Counted from the first letter of the stretch, positions 1 through 12,480 are shown. The stretch: DNA of 64,000 bases from Gordionus sp. m RMFG-2023 (GCF_954871325.1 NC_088776.1:19778052-19842051); one strand, 5' to 3'. Notes: generated from the sequence alone by a model not told the origin. Made by a program: numbers and translations.

Positions 1-161
1 ATTAAAACTTGTATATAAAAAAGAATATATAAATATTAATTAAATATTATGTCCGAGTTATCAATAACAAGAAAATTCTGATATTACAATCCATCTCAAG
101 GAATTTGCCATTTTTAATTGCAATGGAATTGGTATTTTATTCTATTATATTAATTTTTCAG

Positions 162-2314
162 ATTAACATTGAACGACGAATATGATGACATTCCATGGCC
201 AATTTATAGACCATATTTTAAAATAATATCTCATAATAAAGAAAACAAATCTATGTTAGTAAAATGTTTGCCATGTTTACCAAAAAATATACAAATTTCT
301 GTTAGCATTAGCTCAACTTGTAACATTGTAAAGCATTTAAGGGTATAAATACTAAATATATGTTTACAATTTTAAATTTTAAGAGAAAACATCAAACACT
401 CCTAATCCAAATAAAAAAGGGGAAGGAGAAAAAATGTATTAAGGAAAATATTGGACTAGGCTCATCGTCCATTGATTTCTTTTCCAAGAGACCTAAGATT
501 TTAACCCAAGCCATTTTAGATGATTTAATAACCGATTTTATTATTAATAGCATTCAGCCATTTTCAGTTGTTGAAAATCCATCATTTATAAAAATGATCA
601 AAACATTAGCACCACAAAAAAATATAATTTGCAGACAGACAGTGGTTGCTAGAATTTCCCAAAAATGGGAGAATGAAAAGAAAGAAATTATTAAAAGTCT
701 AATAGAACCATCGTTAATATGCACAACAGCAGATTGTTGGAGTGCCTATCGCAGGTAAACATTTAAATTTGTATAATAATTTAATTACAAACAAATTATT
801 TGAGCAGTTTTAATTAATGTTAATTTTTAGTTCATACATAGGAGTCACTGCACACTATATAGATCCAAAAAGTTTGGAAAGAAAAAATGTAGCGTTGGCT
901 TGTAAAAGAATGACTGGTAGTCATTCATATGATAAAATAGCAAAAAATTTATAAGATATAGCAAAGGATTATTGCATACAAAATAAAATCTCAAAGACCA
1001 TTACTGATAATGCCAAAAACTTTATCAAATAATTTAGGTATATTTTATAAGCCAATTGAAAATATTAGTGAATCCATTGATGATCTGGAAGATGAAGAAA
1101 CAGTTGCACCAATATCAATATCAGGTCTTTATACTACTGCTCAGGATTTTGAAATATCAGAATCATATATTTTACCTAATCATCAATGTTGTGTCAGTCA
1201 CACATTGAATCTTGTTGCCACTGTAGAGCCTTACAGTGTAAACAATATCAGAGGGTAAAACTATAATTTTAATTATAATATTTAATATTTTATTCCTTAG
1301 ATATATAGCACAACATTGTCTAAATGCCAAAATATATGGAATAGACAAAATAAATCTCAAAATTCAGCTGAGATTATAAAAAACAATATTGGCCGATATT
1401 TTATATGTCCCAATATAAATAGATGGAACTCCACTTATAATGCTTTACAATTAATGTCAGAAATTATTAAGACTAAATTTAAAAAATTGGACAAGATTTG
1501 CGATGGAATAAAATTACCTAGATTTTTATTTAATGAATGTGATTTTATTCATGAATATTGTTTAGTTATAAATAAAATTTGTATATACAGCATTATTTTA
1601 AATTAGCTAATGAAGCCGGTAGCAAGTTCACTTGATATCCTGCAGGGAGATAAATATATGTTCACAGCTTGTTACTGTGCAACTATTTCCCAGCTCATTA
1701 TTAAATTGAAAAATTTTAAACAAATGAACCTGAAATTTTGTTTACCACTCTTAAATGCCTTACTTAAAGGGATTGAAGATAGGTAAACTAATAATAAATT
1801 AATCAATATTTAATAATTCTAGGTTTATTGGGACAATTTTTGAAGATGAAAATATTTTGGCAACTATGCTTCATCCTTTTTTTAAACTAGATTAGACATG
1901 GTTGCAAATGGATGAAAATTTTAATAAAAAAAACAATTAATACAAAGATTAGTTGAGGAATTATCAAAGTCTTCAAATGAGTGCAAATTAACCTGTGAAA
2001 AAAAAACTAATAATTTAATATCCTATTTTTTTCAGTATCCCACAGCAGTAGATATGATTGTTAATGATTTAAATTCTGATAATCAACAAATTTTAAATAG
2101 TTTTTTCAAAAATGAATGCCGAGATTTTAGTATTTTTAAACAATATCCTGATATAAAAATGTTATTCATTAAATATAACACCACAATCCCTTCCAGCGCC
2201 CCTGTTGAAAGACTTTTTAGTATAACTAAAAATGTCTTTACAGATAAACGAGGATGTCTTAATGACCAAAATTTTGAAAATATTTTATTACTGAAATCTA
2301 ATAATTATTTATAA
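162..2314 (+). pseudogene. hAT transposase, multi-exon, decayed
   Basis: This is a BED-finger hAT transposase. Exon 162-342 gives CLPC followed, across a 41-bp intron (343-383), by H-x4-H (HLR|RKH), completing a BED zinc finger. Exon 384-754 ends in TADCWSAYR. The 76-bp intron 755-830 is followed by SSYIGVTAHYID, the start of the RNase H-like catalytic fold. Further along are NHQCCVSHTLNLVA (about 1175-1225), INRWNSTYNALQLM (about 1420-1460) and, after a 40-bp intron (1783-1822), ILATMLHPFFKLD. The C-terminal dimerisation domain reads PSSAPVERLFS and ends at the stop at 2312-2314. The gene is dead: in-frame stops lie at 952-954 and 1893-1895, and there is at least one frameshift near 1010-1040. 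Some introns may have been spliced as written because reading phase is kept across introns 1, 2 and 4. The N-terminus may start in an earlier exon. Confidence 0.9.
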
Positions 2315-2507
2315 TCATATATTATATTATTTTATTAATGATATATAATAATTATTTATATTATTCATATATTATATTAATATCTAAAAATCATTATTTT
2401 AGTTATATTTTGATAAATGTGATATCGAGTCAATAAATTTTTTAGATCATTTCACAATAGAATCCTAATTTAGGTTTATTCAAACCTTATCTAAGAGTAT
2501 AATAAAA

Positions 2508-2625
2508 AATGTATCTGTACCTAGATACATTTTAAATTGTATCTGTATCTAGATAACTTTTTAGAAGCTGTATCTAGATAATTTTTAGACTATAATGTAT
2601 TTGTACCTGTATCTAGATCCATTTA
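2508..2625. repeat. hAT subterminal repeats (TATCTAGATAC type)
   Basis: Four or so imperfect copies of TGTATCTGTATCTAGATA occur here just inside the presumed right end of the hAT element. Such short direct and inverted motifs are typical transposase-binding subterminal repeats of hAT elements. Related motifs occur at 53041-53206, 57065-57130 and 59449-59576. Confidence 0.6.
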
Positions 2626-2672
2626 AAAATCTTTTAACAACTCTGCTGGTCAGTATGATATAGTATTATTTT

Positions 2673-5600
2673 TTGTTGATGATTTATCCATACAATACAG
2701 TATTACCACTTATACTTCCAAATCTTCCAAAAAAATTTTCCAATTACATACGATATTCTCTATTATATTCTTTATTTAAAAAAATAAAAAATAGTTGCGA
2801 GTATTGCCTTTTAGAAGAAAATTTTTCACAATACGAATCCCAATTATTTTTATCCACATCATCCTTTTCTGGCACGACAGAAATTGATAATACCAGCAGT
2901 TCAGAAAATGAAGATGACCGGCAAAAAAAGCTTAGCAAGGGAGTATGGAAAGAGAGCCACCTTGAAAGAGCTCTAAAAATAATGGCCCCATATCACGCGA
3001 AGCTCGGCGGCAATGAAGAAGGGGGCCGCGATAAAATTTCTTCTTCTCATTTAAAATGGTTCGAACTAGTGAAGAGAGAATATAAGGTTTATTGAGTGCC
3101 CAATTATTATTATCAGTTTTTTTTATTACCTTTTGAAGGGTGACGATAAAGTGTTCTTTATTTTTTGAGAGATGAGCAACATTAAAATGGTAGAAATTAT
3201 AAGGTTTTCTAACTAAAAATATAAGAAAGAAAAAATTAAATCTCCATTGATATCATTACTATTTTCATCATACTTAATTATATTTTTGAAGATTCTGCAC
3301 GAACTTTTGATAGCACTAAGACATAGAATAGCAGCTCTAGATGAACTTGAAATAGCTATTACTCGTTTTCAATTAGATGAAACATTACTGAATGATAAAA
3401 CATTGTTTAAAGATAGCAAGAAGCCTTTAAATGTTGTAAGTCCATACGAACTCGATGTATTGATGGAGGAATTACAAGCTTCATTGGGGAGCGGAGAAAA
3501 TGCTTTAAAGAAGAAATTAGGTCATCTTTATTATCTCGAAAATTTGCAGAAGGTTTTTTGTGATAATTCAAATTTAATTGTTTTTTATCGATATATAAAT
3601 ATGCAACAAAATATCTTTTATAAAATTATTAATAGGATTAACTGGCAATTGAAAATGGGATTATTTTGATTAATACTAATTTTTACATTAATATTCTGAT
3701 GCTATAAATTAACATTATCGTTAAATAAAAACAACTAAATCTTATTAGAATATTTTATAATTGATAAGGGTTTCAATAGTTTATTTTAAAAAAATTATCA
3801 TAAATTAGTCATCATAATTTGAAGATTTTTTAAATATTTAATAATCAATAAATTTTAGTAACGACAAACGCGTTAAATTGGTCATGTATTTTATTAATAA
3901 CAATAAATAAAATACATTAACTGACCTCATCACATTTTTATTAATAAAATAGCAATTAGTTGTTTGCCAATTAAGATAATTGCTTAATATAATAGTCTCC
4001 GGTCATTATGAAGAACTTATATAGTTCATTATAGGTCTCCAAAAAAATCGAATCGAATAATGAAATATTCCAATTCAATTCATAAATTTTTAATCGAATA
4101 ATTTAGTATTCAATTTTGTATTAAATAATTCGATTTTTTTTTTAAAAACGAATTTTTTAAACATTTTATAGGATATTTGCTAATAATTCTAAAATTAAAC
4201 GAATAATTCGATTATTTACGAAAATTTTCGATTTTCAAAAATTTTGGAATAATAATAATTTGATATTATTAATTGTCAATTTCTTAAAAGTAATTCGAAT
4301 CAAATCTCCAATAATTTTCGATAGCATAGAAGTTCATTATATTAAATAATCTCCACTTGTCTAATTTGAGTTCTTTATCTGTCAATTTTATTAAATTTGT
4401 GCAAGGATTATATTCTTGATAATTATATAAACTTAATAATTTGCTAATTTAAGAGAAAAAATTAGTTTGAAATAAGGCTCATGTTTGAATATAAATAATT
4501 TTGATACTTCTATCATAGCGCAATATTTCCAAACAGTCTATGCAACATATTCCCCTCAACAATGAATTATTAGTGAATACTGAAGAAAAAACTACATCCA
4601 CATCAAAAACCTCCAACAATCTCGAATCAGATCATCAAATGATTTGCCCAGTATGCTTAAAATCGCTTGATTTCGAATGGAACGTCTTAATATGTGGCCA
4701 TAGCCTGTGCATTGAATGCGTCAATTCTTTCACGAAACAAAAACACAATTTAGTCAGCGCCAAGAAATTAAAGTGCCCAATTTGTAGGGAATGCACACTG
4801 GTTAACGAAATAGCTTGGGTGAACGATTCGAAAGCCAACACCGATAAATCCGGAAGCAATGAAGAAATTAAAGTTTGTTTTTAGATATCATATTATGAGT
4901 TGTGCAGTGATGTCAAAAAAATTCATTATATTTAGCGAGTTACTTTTTAAAAATATTCTGATTTATAAAACAAAAATTATAATGTGCACTTTATCATTTT
5001 TTGTTGCATTTTATTAATGAAATAGTTTATATATTATATCATATTCGCTCTCAAAAAAGTAAAGATGCAGCTACATTAGTTCTACCTATAATACGTTAAT
5101 TTTACATAAATTTTTAATAATATTAAGCAAATAAAATATATAGTTGTTTGCAATCTGAGCCAGATGAATTTAAAAGATGAGCTTTTAATTGCTAATTTAA
5201 TTATATAAAATATAAGGGAAGTTATTCAACTAAAATTACCAGCATTGTAGCCAAGCTCAAACAAATTCAAAGGGTCGAGTCCGCAGTCAAAAGTCTCATA
5301 TTTTCGTCTTGGAAAGAAATTTTGATCATACTAGAACATGCCTTGGATAACAATGAATTGAAACACACACACCTTTTTACCAAGAAAGATTTTGAGGTTT
5401 TAATTTCAAAAAAAAATTATTAAAAATTACCTATAATCCTTGTCACTGAAGCCTTAAAATTAAATATCAAATTATAACAAAATTATAATTTGTCAATTAT
5501 ACTTATTTTTGAAGAAAATGCTTTAAAGATGGGATGGGGGTAGTGCAAGATTTTTGAATAATATTTTTACACTCAACGCCTTTAAAATTTGATATATTAA

Positions 5601-6476
5601 TATGCATGTCTATATCATATTTTACCACTAAGACTAACTTAGCCAGATTTAAAGAGAGCAACGACACGAATATTCTATTAATTCCCTTTAATCATGGGGC
5701 CAAAGGTTTAAATATAACGGAAGCAACTCATGTGTTTTTGATGGAACCCGTTTTAAATCAATCTATCGAGGCTCAAGCTGTTAATAGGGTCCATAGGATC
5801 GGGCAAAATAAGTTTACTCTCAAATAAAAATTTTAAATATGTTTCATAAATGTTCGTGACTAGAGCTCATACCGAAAATGATTATTATATAATTGATGTT
5901 ATATATAATTTTACTTGACTCTAACCTCACCCTGCCTAATCTAAAATTAGGATTTACTTGATGTTCCCCCATTTTTGATTTCCATTTACCCTTACACGCA
6001 CAGAAAAAATGGATCATATTTATTTGTTATGACGTATTTTTTTAAAGATGGATAATAACCAATTTTTCATTTTATATCAAAAAATTTTAATATTTTAAAA
6101 AGCTTTAAGTTGGGTTAGATTAATTATATTATCATACAAAAGGTTGCCCCAAAACGGAATATTTTGGCATAGTGAATGAAAGGGTAAGACATTTTCTTAA
6201 TTTTGGCCTGAGTTGTCATTCCATTTATAAATAAACATTTTTGTAAATATTACAAAAACTTGTACACTTCTATATTGATTTATCAACATTGAACATTTTT
6301 TTTTTAAAAAAAGGATAACCTACGTTCACAAATTCATAATAAAAGGAACAATCGAAGAAAAAATTATAAATTTGGCCAATCACATAAAAGATAGATTTGA
6401 TTATAAAGGCAAGGAAGGCTTTAATTTAACTTTAAATCAAATATATTCACTATACAAAAATGATGATTGTAATTAA
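2673..6476 (+). CDS. SHPRH: SHPRH-like E3 ubiquitin ligase/SNF2 helicase, C-terminal exons
   Basis: SHPRH is a nuclear SNF2-family ATPase with an inserted RING finger that ubiquitinates PCNA in post-replication repair. Exons read here: up to 3086 (true start unknown), 3292-3552, 4537-4872, 5217-5396, 5633-5811 and 6314-6476, all with GT-AG introns and phase kept throughout. Exon 3292-3552 has DELEIAITRF and ELDVLMEEL ... KKLGHLYYLENLQK, the SHPRH linker before the RING. Exon 4537-4872 holds a C3HC4 RING: CPVC-x12-CGHSLCIEC-x18-CPIC. The next exons form the helicase C lobe: KSLIFSSWKEIL, then motif V GAKGLNITEATHVFLMEP, and motif VI QAVNRVHRIGQ, followed by FIIKGTIEEKI and a stop at 6474-6476. 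The N-terminal SNF2 lobe and linker histone/PHD regions are not visible and must lie upstream, beyond the hAT element, or be lost. The first exon (2673-3086, ending KREYK) is less certain than the rest. No disabling change is seen in the recognised exons. Confidence 0.88.
4033..4331. mobile_element. short AT-rich insertion in SHPRH intron, flanked by 9-bp direct repeats
   Basis: The segment is flanked by GTTCATTAT at 4024-4032 and again at 4332-4340. It is full of TCGAATAATTCGA-like motifs in both orientations and can fold on itself. The ends (AGGTCTCCAAAAA... and ...CTCCAATAATTTTCG...) are only loosely inverted. This could be a non-autonomous DNA element in the 984-bp intron between the linker and RING exons. 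The family is not recognised. Confidence 0.45.
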
Positions 6477-6552
6477 TTTATAAATTTTATTATTATCTAA
6501 TTTATATTATGGTATAATTATTACAATGCGTAAATTATCTTTATAATTATTA

Positions 6553-6558
6553 AATAAA
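6553..6558 (+). promoter_or_regulatory. polyadenylation signal of SHPRH
   Basis: AATAAA lies about 77 bases after the SHPRH stop codon, within a short 3' region free of repeats. It is the first canonical signal downstream of the stop. Confidence 0.6.
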
Positions 6559-6559
6559 A

Positions 6560-8306
6560 ATTGTAAATATGATATGTAACAATTGTCAAAAACAATCTTA
6601 ATATTTTTCCCAGAATTATTAGTATTATAATATATTTAGTTAAAATAATTAATGAAAAGAGATAAGAGATTATAAAATATAATAGTTATATATAAAAAAA
6701 AATCTATTATGGTTTTTTTCGCAAGGAGGCCAACGTTGAAACTTATGTAATTAGTAGAATTATAGCAAACCTCTCCCTCAAAACATTTTTTATGGGGTTC
6801 TTATGTGCATTTACAAATGTGCGAGCCTAATTTCTTAAAGAATGATTGAGTAACATTTTCAAAGTTGTTAGATTGGTGGATATGACTGTAATAAACACAT
6901 CGTTTTGCTGATATCTATGAAATTATTTTTTTTTAAATTCGGAAAAATAATAGCTAATTAAATTACTGTAATAAAAAGAATAATTATCTGTAAAAATTTA
7001 TTTAATTTATATTGATTTTTAATAACCTTTTGATAATTAAACATCATCGCATCGTATTTATGCCTAGTTGAATCTTATTTATAACAACTTTATATATTCT
7101 CTGATTGATAAAACTTTCATTAATGAATGGATTCCAACATCAATTTTATATCAGACTACCTCTCCTATATCATTTCTACATATCTTAATTAATAAATATT
7201 TCATTGTAAACATTCATTTTGTATATGATATTAAGATGAATAATTATAATAAAAAAATAATTACCTTAATTAATAAAATTACATACTATCATTCTAATAA
7301 AATCTGTAATGTATGATTATTAAAAAAAAATGGATATGAAATTATGAATGAATTTGAAAACAAATGTTTGGCCTTCTTAATAATGGTTAAATTTTTATGA
7401 TTAAGATCATAATAACTAATGAGGAAAAAATAGTTAATTATGATTTTATTAACAAAAAATTAACATTTGAGAGATATATTTTACATTTTTTTATTGGTTC
7501 TGATTTTATTTTATTGATTGATCATTTATAAAAAGTTAAAATTTTTGATTCACAAAAAATAACTTGTATGTAACATAATGATGCTCAAATTCTTGATTCT
7601 CGTGTTTAGTTCCTAATCTATCATTTTGACCGCTTATGATCAATTTCCTTTAAAAATATTTTACAGACAATACCATTATTTATATCAGATTGCACGAAAT
7701 TAAAAATAATGTACACCCGTGTTGGACCAAATTTTTAAAAATAAATTTAAATTATTTCAATTGAAAAAAATGATGTGTAAATATAATTTAACATTCATTC
7801 GTCAAATTTTCAATTTATTTTCGAAATTATTTATGATTAACAAAATTTTAAAAATTCGATTCTAAATAAAAATTAAAAACCTGGCTGGCTGGGCCGGAGA
7901 TGGGATTTCAAATTTAGGCGGAATATGAAAATTCCACATCTGTGTGTCTGATTTATATGTACAAAAAAAAGTAAGAAATAAAAATTCTCTTATCAGTGAT
8001 AGGGTTCTCAAATAATCGAAATACCAGGTAGAACCTAAAAATTAAGAACTAGGCCTAGAACCAATACCCAAAAAATGTGGTTCTTGTTATATCATCGCTA
8101 AGAATAAAATTATTTGAAAATACTTGAAATGATATTTTAATAATCATGAAGATAATAACAAAATGGATGAATTTTTAGTATATACATTTCAATAAAAAAA
8201 AATATTTTTTTCACATTCATTTTAAATTTGAAACAAATCTCAAATGTCTTTAGAAGCCTAACCTTAATTCAGTACCCAGAAATATTTTGGTAAAAAAATA
8301 TATTGT
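6560..8306. other. AT-rich intergenic DNA, no gene recognised
   Basis: The only open frames are low-complexity (for example 7068-7316, rich in I, N, Y and K) and show no family signature. A short CTGGCTGGCTGGGCCGG patch at about 7880-7900 recalls the GGGCC motif of the short hAT-like family and may be a fragment. Confidence 0.5.
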
Positions 8307-8314
8307 ATAATTAT

Positions 8315-8855
8315 CAGAGACCAGCACCCGGGCTAAAGGGTGTAAAATAATAAATTTTTTTAATAAACCTTGACGGGGAAAAATTTTTCTTCTATTATAC
8401 CCGGTCCGGTTTATTTATAAACCCGGGCCGGATATTTTAAATATAATATATTTAAAAATTGTATTATAGAATTATATATCAAATTCATTCACTTATATTC
8501 CATTACAAAACCAATATCTCGTTAGAAAATACTTAACTAGTTAATAAAAGAAAAGTAAAATTATTTGTAAGTTATTCACTATGATAATTTTTATTTTTAG
8601 TTAAATAATTTTAATTGTTCTTATATACTCTAGTATACTAGATAAATAAAATGTTATTAATTTAGAAGACTAATAATCATTTTTATTTTTAGTCGGTTCA
8701 AACATACTATATTACAAAATAAGATAAATTTCGCCAAATAAAAATTTCAACACTTAGAATTTTATAAAAAATAATACGGGCCAGGCCGGGCCTGAAAATA
8801 TAAAACTAGGGCCAAAAAATTTTTCAATAATTCTGGCCAACTGAGTAGATGTCTG
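8315..8855. mobile_element. non-autonomous hAT element, GGGCC family, copy 1
   Basis: The element begins CAGAGACCAGC and ends GTAGATGTCTG, imperfect terminal inverted repeats. It is flanked by an exact 8-bp target duplication, ATAATTAT, at 8307-8314 and 8856-8863. The 541-bp body has no transposase. GGGCCGG-type motifs lie near both ends (about 8400-8430 and 8780-8810). The AT-rich centre, including TCGTTAGAAAATA and repeated TTTTTATTTTTAGT, is shared with the copy at 23.1-23.96 kb. The exact duplication suggests a fairly recent insertion. Confidence 0.88.
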
Positions 8856-8863
8856 ATAATTAT

Positions 8864-9724
8864 TAATTTATGTAATTATAATAAATTTTACTATTAACTA
8901 TAATGATATATAAATTTTTTAATGACTATTTAATTGCGCATTATTTTAATTATTCAATGCTTTGCAATGAACTGCAAGATTGTTTTTGTTAACACATTTT
9001 TCTTTTCATGATGTTGAAGTGTACATGAATATATAGAAATATTCGCTATTCAGGTTATATAAATTGTTTTGAAGAGTTAAAGTTAAAACCTCTAAAGTAT
9101 TATACATTCTGCCCGACTTCACTGTTAAATGGCCCATTTAAGGGGAAAAAATTTCTCTCCCTGATTTATTTTTCCAATTAAATCACTTGCTTTTGGTCAA
9201 CATTTACGAATTTTATTTTTTTTTATGACACTCAATAAGGATTTAAGAAAACATATAAGATTATCATGTCATCTATTATGTAAAGTTTTTTATTTATATA
9301 TGAAATCTTAAATTTGGCTTAAGAATATTTTCGTAAAAAAAAATCGTTATCTCATAAAGACAAAAAAAAATATAATAACATGATTATAAAAATATATTAT
9401 AGTTTGAAATTTAATATAGAAGAAATATTATAATTCTAAAAACTATATTTAATCTTCACCCCCAAAATAGAGCATTCTAGAATATGTCATATATATGTTC
9501 ATTGTTATCTATGTCCCAGGGGTTTGGCGATGCTGCGGTCTCATCTTCATATTTTATCAATGAACTTATTCTCATTTGGGGCTTCCCCATTCCATTTATA
9601 GGGTCTTCGGCTAGCTTTTGCCCGCCATTTGACCAGGTTCCCTTTAAAGACTTATTTTTATTAGTGTTCTCTTATGATTTCTGATATATTTTTGACAAAA
9701 ACATGTCAAAGTAATGAAATTTTG
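8864..9724. other. AT-rich DNA with one less AT-rich block, no gene recognised
   Basis: Mostly featureless. Positions 9480-9690 are noticeably richer in G+C and open on the plus strand (66 codons), but neither strand gives a family I recognise. It may be a remnant of a transposon or an old exon. Confidence 0.35.
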
Positions 9725-9965
9725 AATAAAGAGAAGTTCGCGAAAAGTTTTACTGTTAATGTTTATTAGGATTTTATAACGAAACTTTTATCGCAATCCA
9801 CATTCCGAAGATTATATTACGAATTAATTATAGCGAATTTTTATAAACCCAACAGCAAACTTTTTAGAGGGAATACGTGGCATCGAAACTTTTATTGCAA
9901 ATCAATAATATCGAATTTTATAGTGAAGTCATTAACGTGAAACCCAAATGTCAAATGTATATGTA
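9725..9965 (-). repeat. dispersed repeat with GCGATAAAAGTTTCG motifs, copy A
   Basis: Several copies of CGAAACTTTTATCGC-like sequence (reverse complement GCGATAAAAGTTTCG) occur here, along with TTCGCGAAAAGTTTT and ATCGAAACTTTTATTGC. The same motif recurs in the opposite orientation at 44735-44890, so this is a dispersed repeat family. Its class is unknown; it could be a terminal region of a larger element. Confidence 0.5.
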
Positions 9966-10949
9966 CCGAAAACTATTTAGTGAATCATAATAAATTTTTA
10001 ATTTGAAATATTTATTTTTTCAAACCAGACTAATTAAATAAAGATTATAAAAATAGGTTGAAAGATATATTTAATGGTTTAGCTTTTAATTTTCTTAATA
10101 TTCTTAAATTAATTAAACAGGAGTAATTGGTTTATAAAATTTATTATAGGAATATTATGTATTAAGCTTATAAATCATGCAATAGGAAGGAATTAAGCTT
10201 ATAAATATTTGTTAATCATTGGGTTCATTAGAGCTAGTTAGCAAAATGCAAAAAATAAAATTTATGGTTTGAGAGTATATATCTTTATTTTAGGCGCCAT
10301 TATTGTCATTTCAAATTAAGGTATGGCGGATAACTGTAAAGTTATCGTAGTTCCATAACAAGGTGTGAATAGTTTTGCAATTTGAATTAGGTTTAAGTAA
10401 TCTTTAAATTTAGAATGATTGTACAGATCTAATCATTGGAAATATCGATTTTGAACATTATTAAATTTTATGGATATCTGACCCCCACCTTTCCGATTTT
10501 TAATAGCTGGTGCAGATGAATAATGACCCTAATTTTGTAAAATTCCTAATATATTTTGATTCTATTTTATAAATAGTTGCATTGAACTGTAACCGGTAAC
10601 TAGTTAATTTGACAACACCATTGGCAACACTTTGAACACGCCTAGCTAGCAAGAATTTGGTTGAGGAAAAGGCTGGAAATAGAACTATCTTTCTGTGTCT
10701 CAATCTGGATGTAAATCTCGATCTACCATGCCGCTTAAAAAAAACAAGGATTGATTTTTATATAACGATTTTTTTTATGTAATTATTAAAATAATCTGAT
10801 AATAAATTTTAAATAAATATTTAATTATTCATATTTTGGCGGTATTTTTTAATTTTTTTATCGGCGTTCGGTTTGGGAGGAAAGAAATTCCACCAACTCT
10901 CGTAATGGATTTAATACTGCGTAAAGCTATCATATTCCAGTCATTATTA
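9966..10949. other. AT-rich DNA, possible 3' region of the following hAT remnant
   Basis: No gene is recognised. The minus-strand frame at 10500-10703 has no family signature. This stretch lies downstream of the minus-strand hAT transposase remnant and could hold its eroded C-terminal part, but I see no dimerisation motif. Confidence 0.35.
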
Positions 10950-12480
10950 AAGAGTTTTAAAGATTGTTTCTATTTTATTTAGAACATTATTTATAGGAAT
11001 TTTGTTTACACTGCTAACACTTTCTAGCATAATTAATATTCTGTGCCAGCGGGTAGGGCAAATTAATTTTAAAGTTTTTGTATTAATTAAATTGGTTGGT
11101 ACAATGCCGTTTCTATTATCGGCCTAATCAGGCATATGAAAATGGTCATCAAAGTATGGATCAGAATCATCAATATCCAAGATATGACCTGTAGAAGTGC
11201 AGAAATTTACGATGCTCTGCCTCAATTTTACATTCCAAATCAGCTACTCGATATCTGAGGGCCGAAAATATTTTCTAATTTTTTTTTAATGAGAATATCA
11301 ATTCTGGCTACTTTTTTTATGCTATCAACTATATCCAAATTATGAAGTCCACGAAGCATAATGATGCTCATAATCAATCTGACGCTTCTTTTGAGATTGG
11401 CCCCAGCATCAGTTATTATTTGTATTATTTTGACTTATAAATGGAACTCCTCTTCAATACTATCAATCTCAGATAATATGGTTTCCCCAGTATGCTTTTG
11501 TGTCACATTTCTAGTTGCCAGGGTAAAATATTTTAAATCAAAATTTTCATCTAAATGATCAAGACTAAATATGATATATGCTTGAAATGATCAATCCAAG
11601 TGATAGAGCATAATTTTGGTACCAATCAAATTGAAAAAATGCACCTTTATATTATAGATAGATAAACATCGTTGTATTAGGCAATTCAGAGACGAGGAAT
11701 TAATTATCTTATATTTTTATTTTTTTAGACAATTTATTTTTTAATAATCATTTTATTTAAATTTTAAACCTGTAGAAAATCTGTCATTCCTTTATTGTTT
11801 ATAGAATCAAATGGCATTAAATCTAAGCAGCACATCAAAACATAAGTTCACCCTGTTAGATTTCATATTTATTTTATACATTAAAAAGTTTAATAAACAT
11901 CAAAATAATTAGAGCTGGAATGAAAACAAATAAAAAATTTGATTTAGTTTTGAACTTTCAAAATAAAGTTTTACATAATTTAAATTATATATTAAGTTTA
12001 TACATTAAAAAGTTCTCAAAATAGAGCTGACAATAAATAAACTAAAAATAAAGTTGTTTTGAACTCTCAAAATAAAGCTTAATAAAATTAATTTAGCAAA
12101 CCAGTCAAAAATTTTTAATGAATAATAATAAACAAAAATACTATCCTAAGAGCCATTTTTTATCTTATATATTGTTGCTACATTTTGGTGTTGCTTTTAA
12201 AACATTTTTAGACTTTGAATGGATTTTTTATTATTAATTATTTCTGATATTTTATGAACATTAACTAAGTGCAGAGAAAGGTTACTTGTACTTATATTTT
12301 TACTAAAGCATTTTATTTCATAACTAAAATATAAATTATATAAATATAAGTTTAAAATTAAAATAAATTACTGTGAAAATAAATTATGTTTATCCAAATC
12401 TTCCTCATCTTTGTTTCCCAATTTTAAGCAAGGTTTACAATAAATATAACCAGGCATTATTGTGCTTTCAAAATAAGATT
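10950..12480 (-). pseudogene. hAT transposase remnant, minus strand
   Basis: Read on the minus strand, the order is N- to C-terminal. YIYCKPCLK lies at about 12415-12480 and STSNLSLHLVNVHK at 12250-12297, together making a BED zinc finger split by a probable intron. The catalytic region has LKYFTLATRN, HTGETILSEI and KIIQIITDAGANLKRSV (about 11350-11545), the hAT pattern of HTGENI followed by a TDNAAN-like acidic residue. LRGLHNLDIVDSIKKV follows, then ICPTRWHRILIMLESV (about 11020-11063), matching the family's CPTRWNS block. Stops and frame changes interrupt it. The dimerisation domain was not found. It differs in sequence from the transposase at the left edge. Confidence 0.8.

Larger units (their letters stand above)
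1..2645 (+). mobile_element. hAT DNA transposon, right part; left end outside window
   Basis: The transposase remnant at 162-2314 is followed by AT-rich sequence and a block of TATCTAGATAC-like subterminal repeats (about 2508-2625). A plausible right terminus is ACAACTCTG ending at 2645, which on the other strand reads CAGAGTTGT, the usual CA-G start of hAT ends. The next 8 bases (CTGGTCAG) would be the target duplication, but the left partner is not in the window, so the element probably starts before base 1. The end lies only about 28 bp before the first open SHPRH codons. The superfamily is secure; the exact right boundary is inferred. Confidence 0.7.

Noticed and set aside
1172-1360. Minus-strand open frame over the left hAT transposase
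   Set aside because: Antisense to recognised hAT coding sequence; no own signature.
4635-4859. Minus-strand open frame over the RING exon
   Set aside because: Antisense shadow of the SHPRH RING finger exon, whose Cys/His pattern is unambiguous.
7068-7316. 82-codon open frame
   Set aside because: Composition (I, N, Y, K) is what about 75% AT DNA gives by chance; no motif or splice context.
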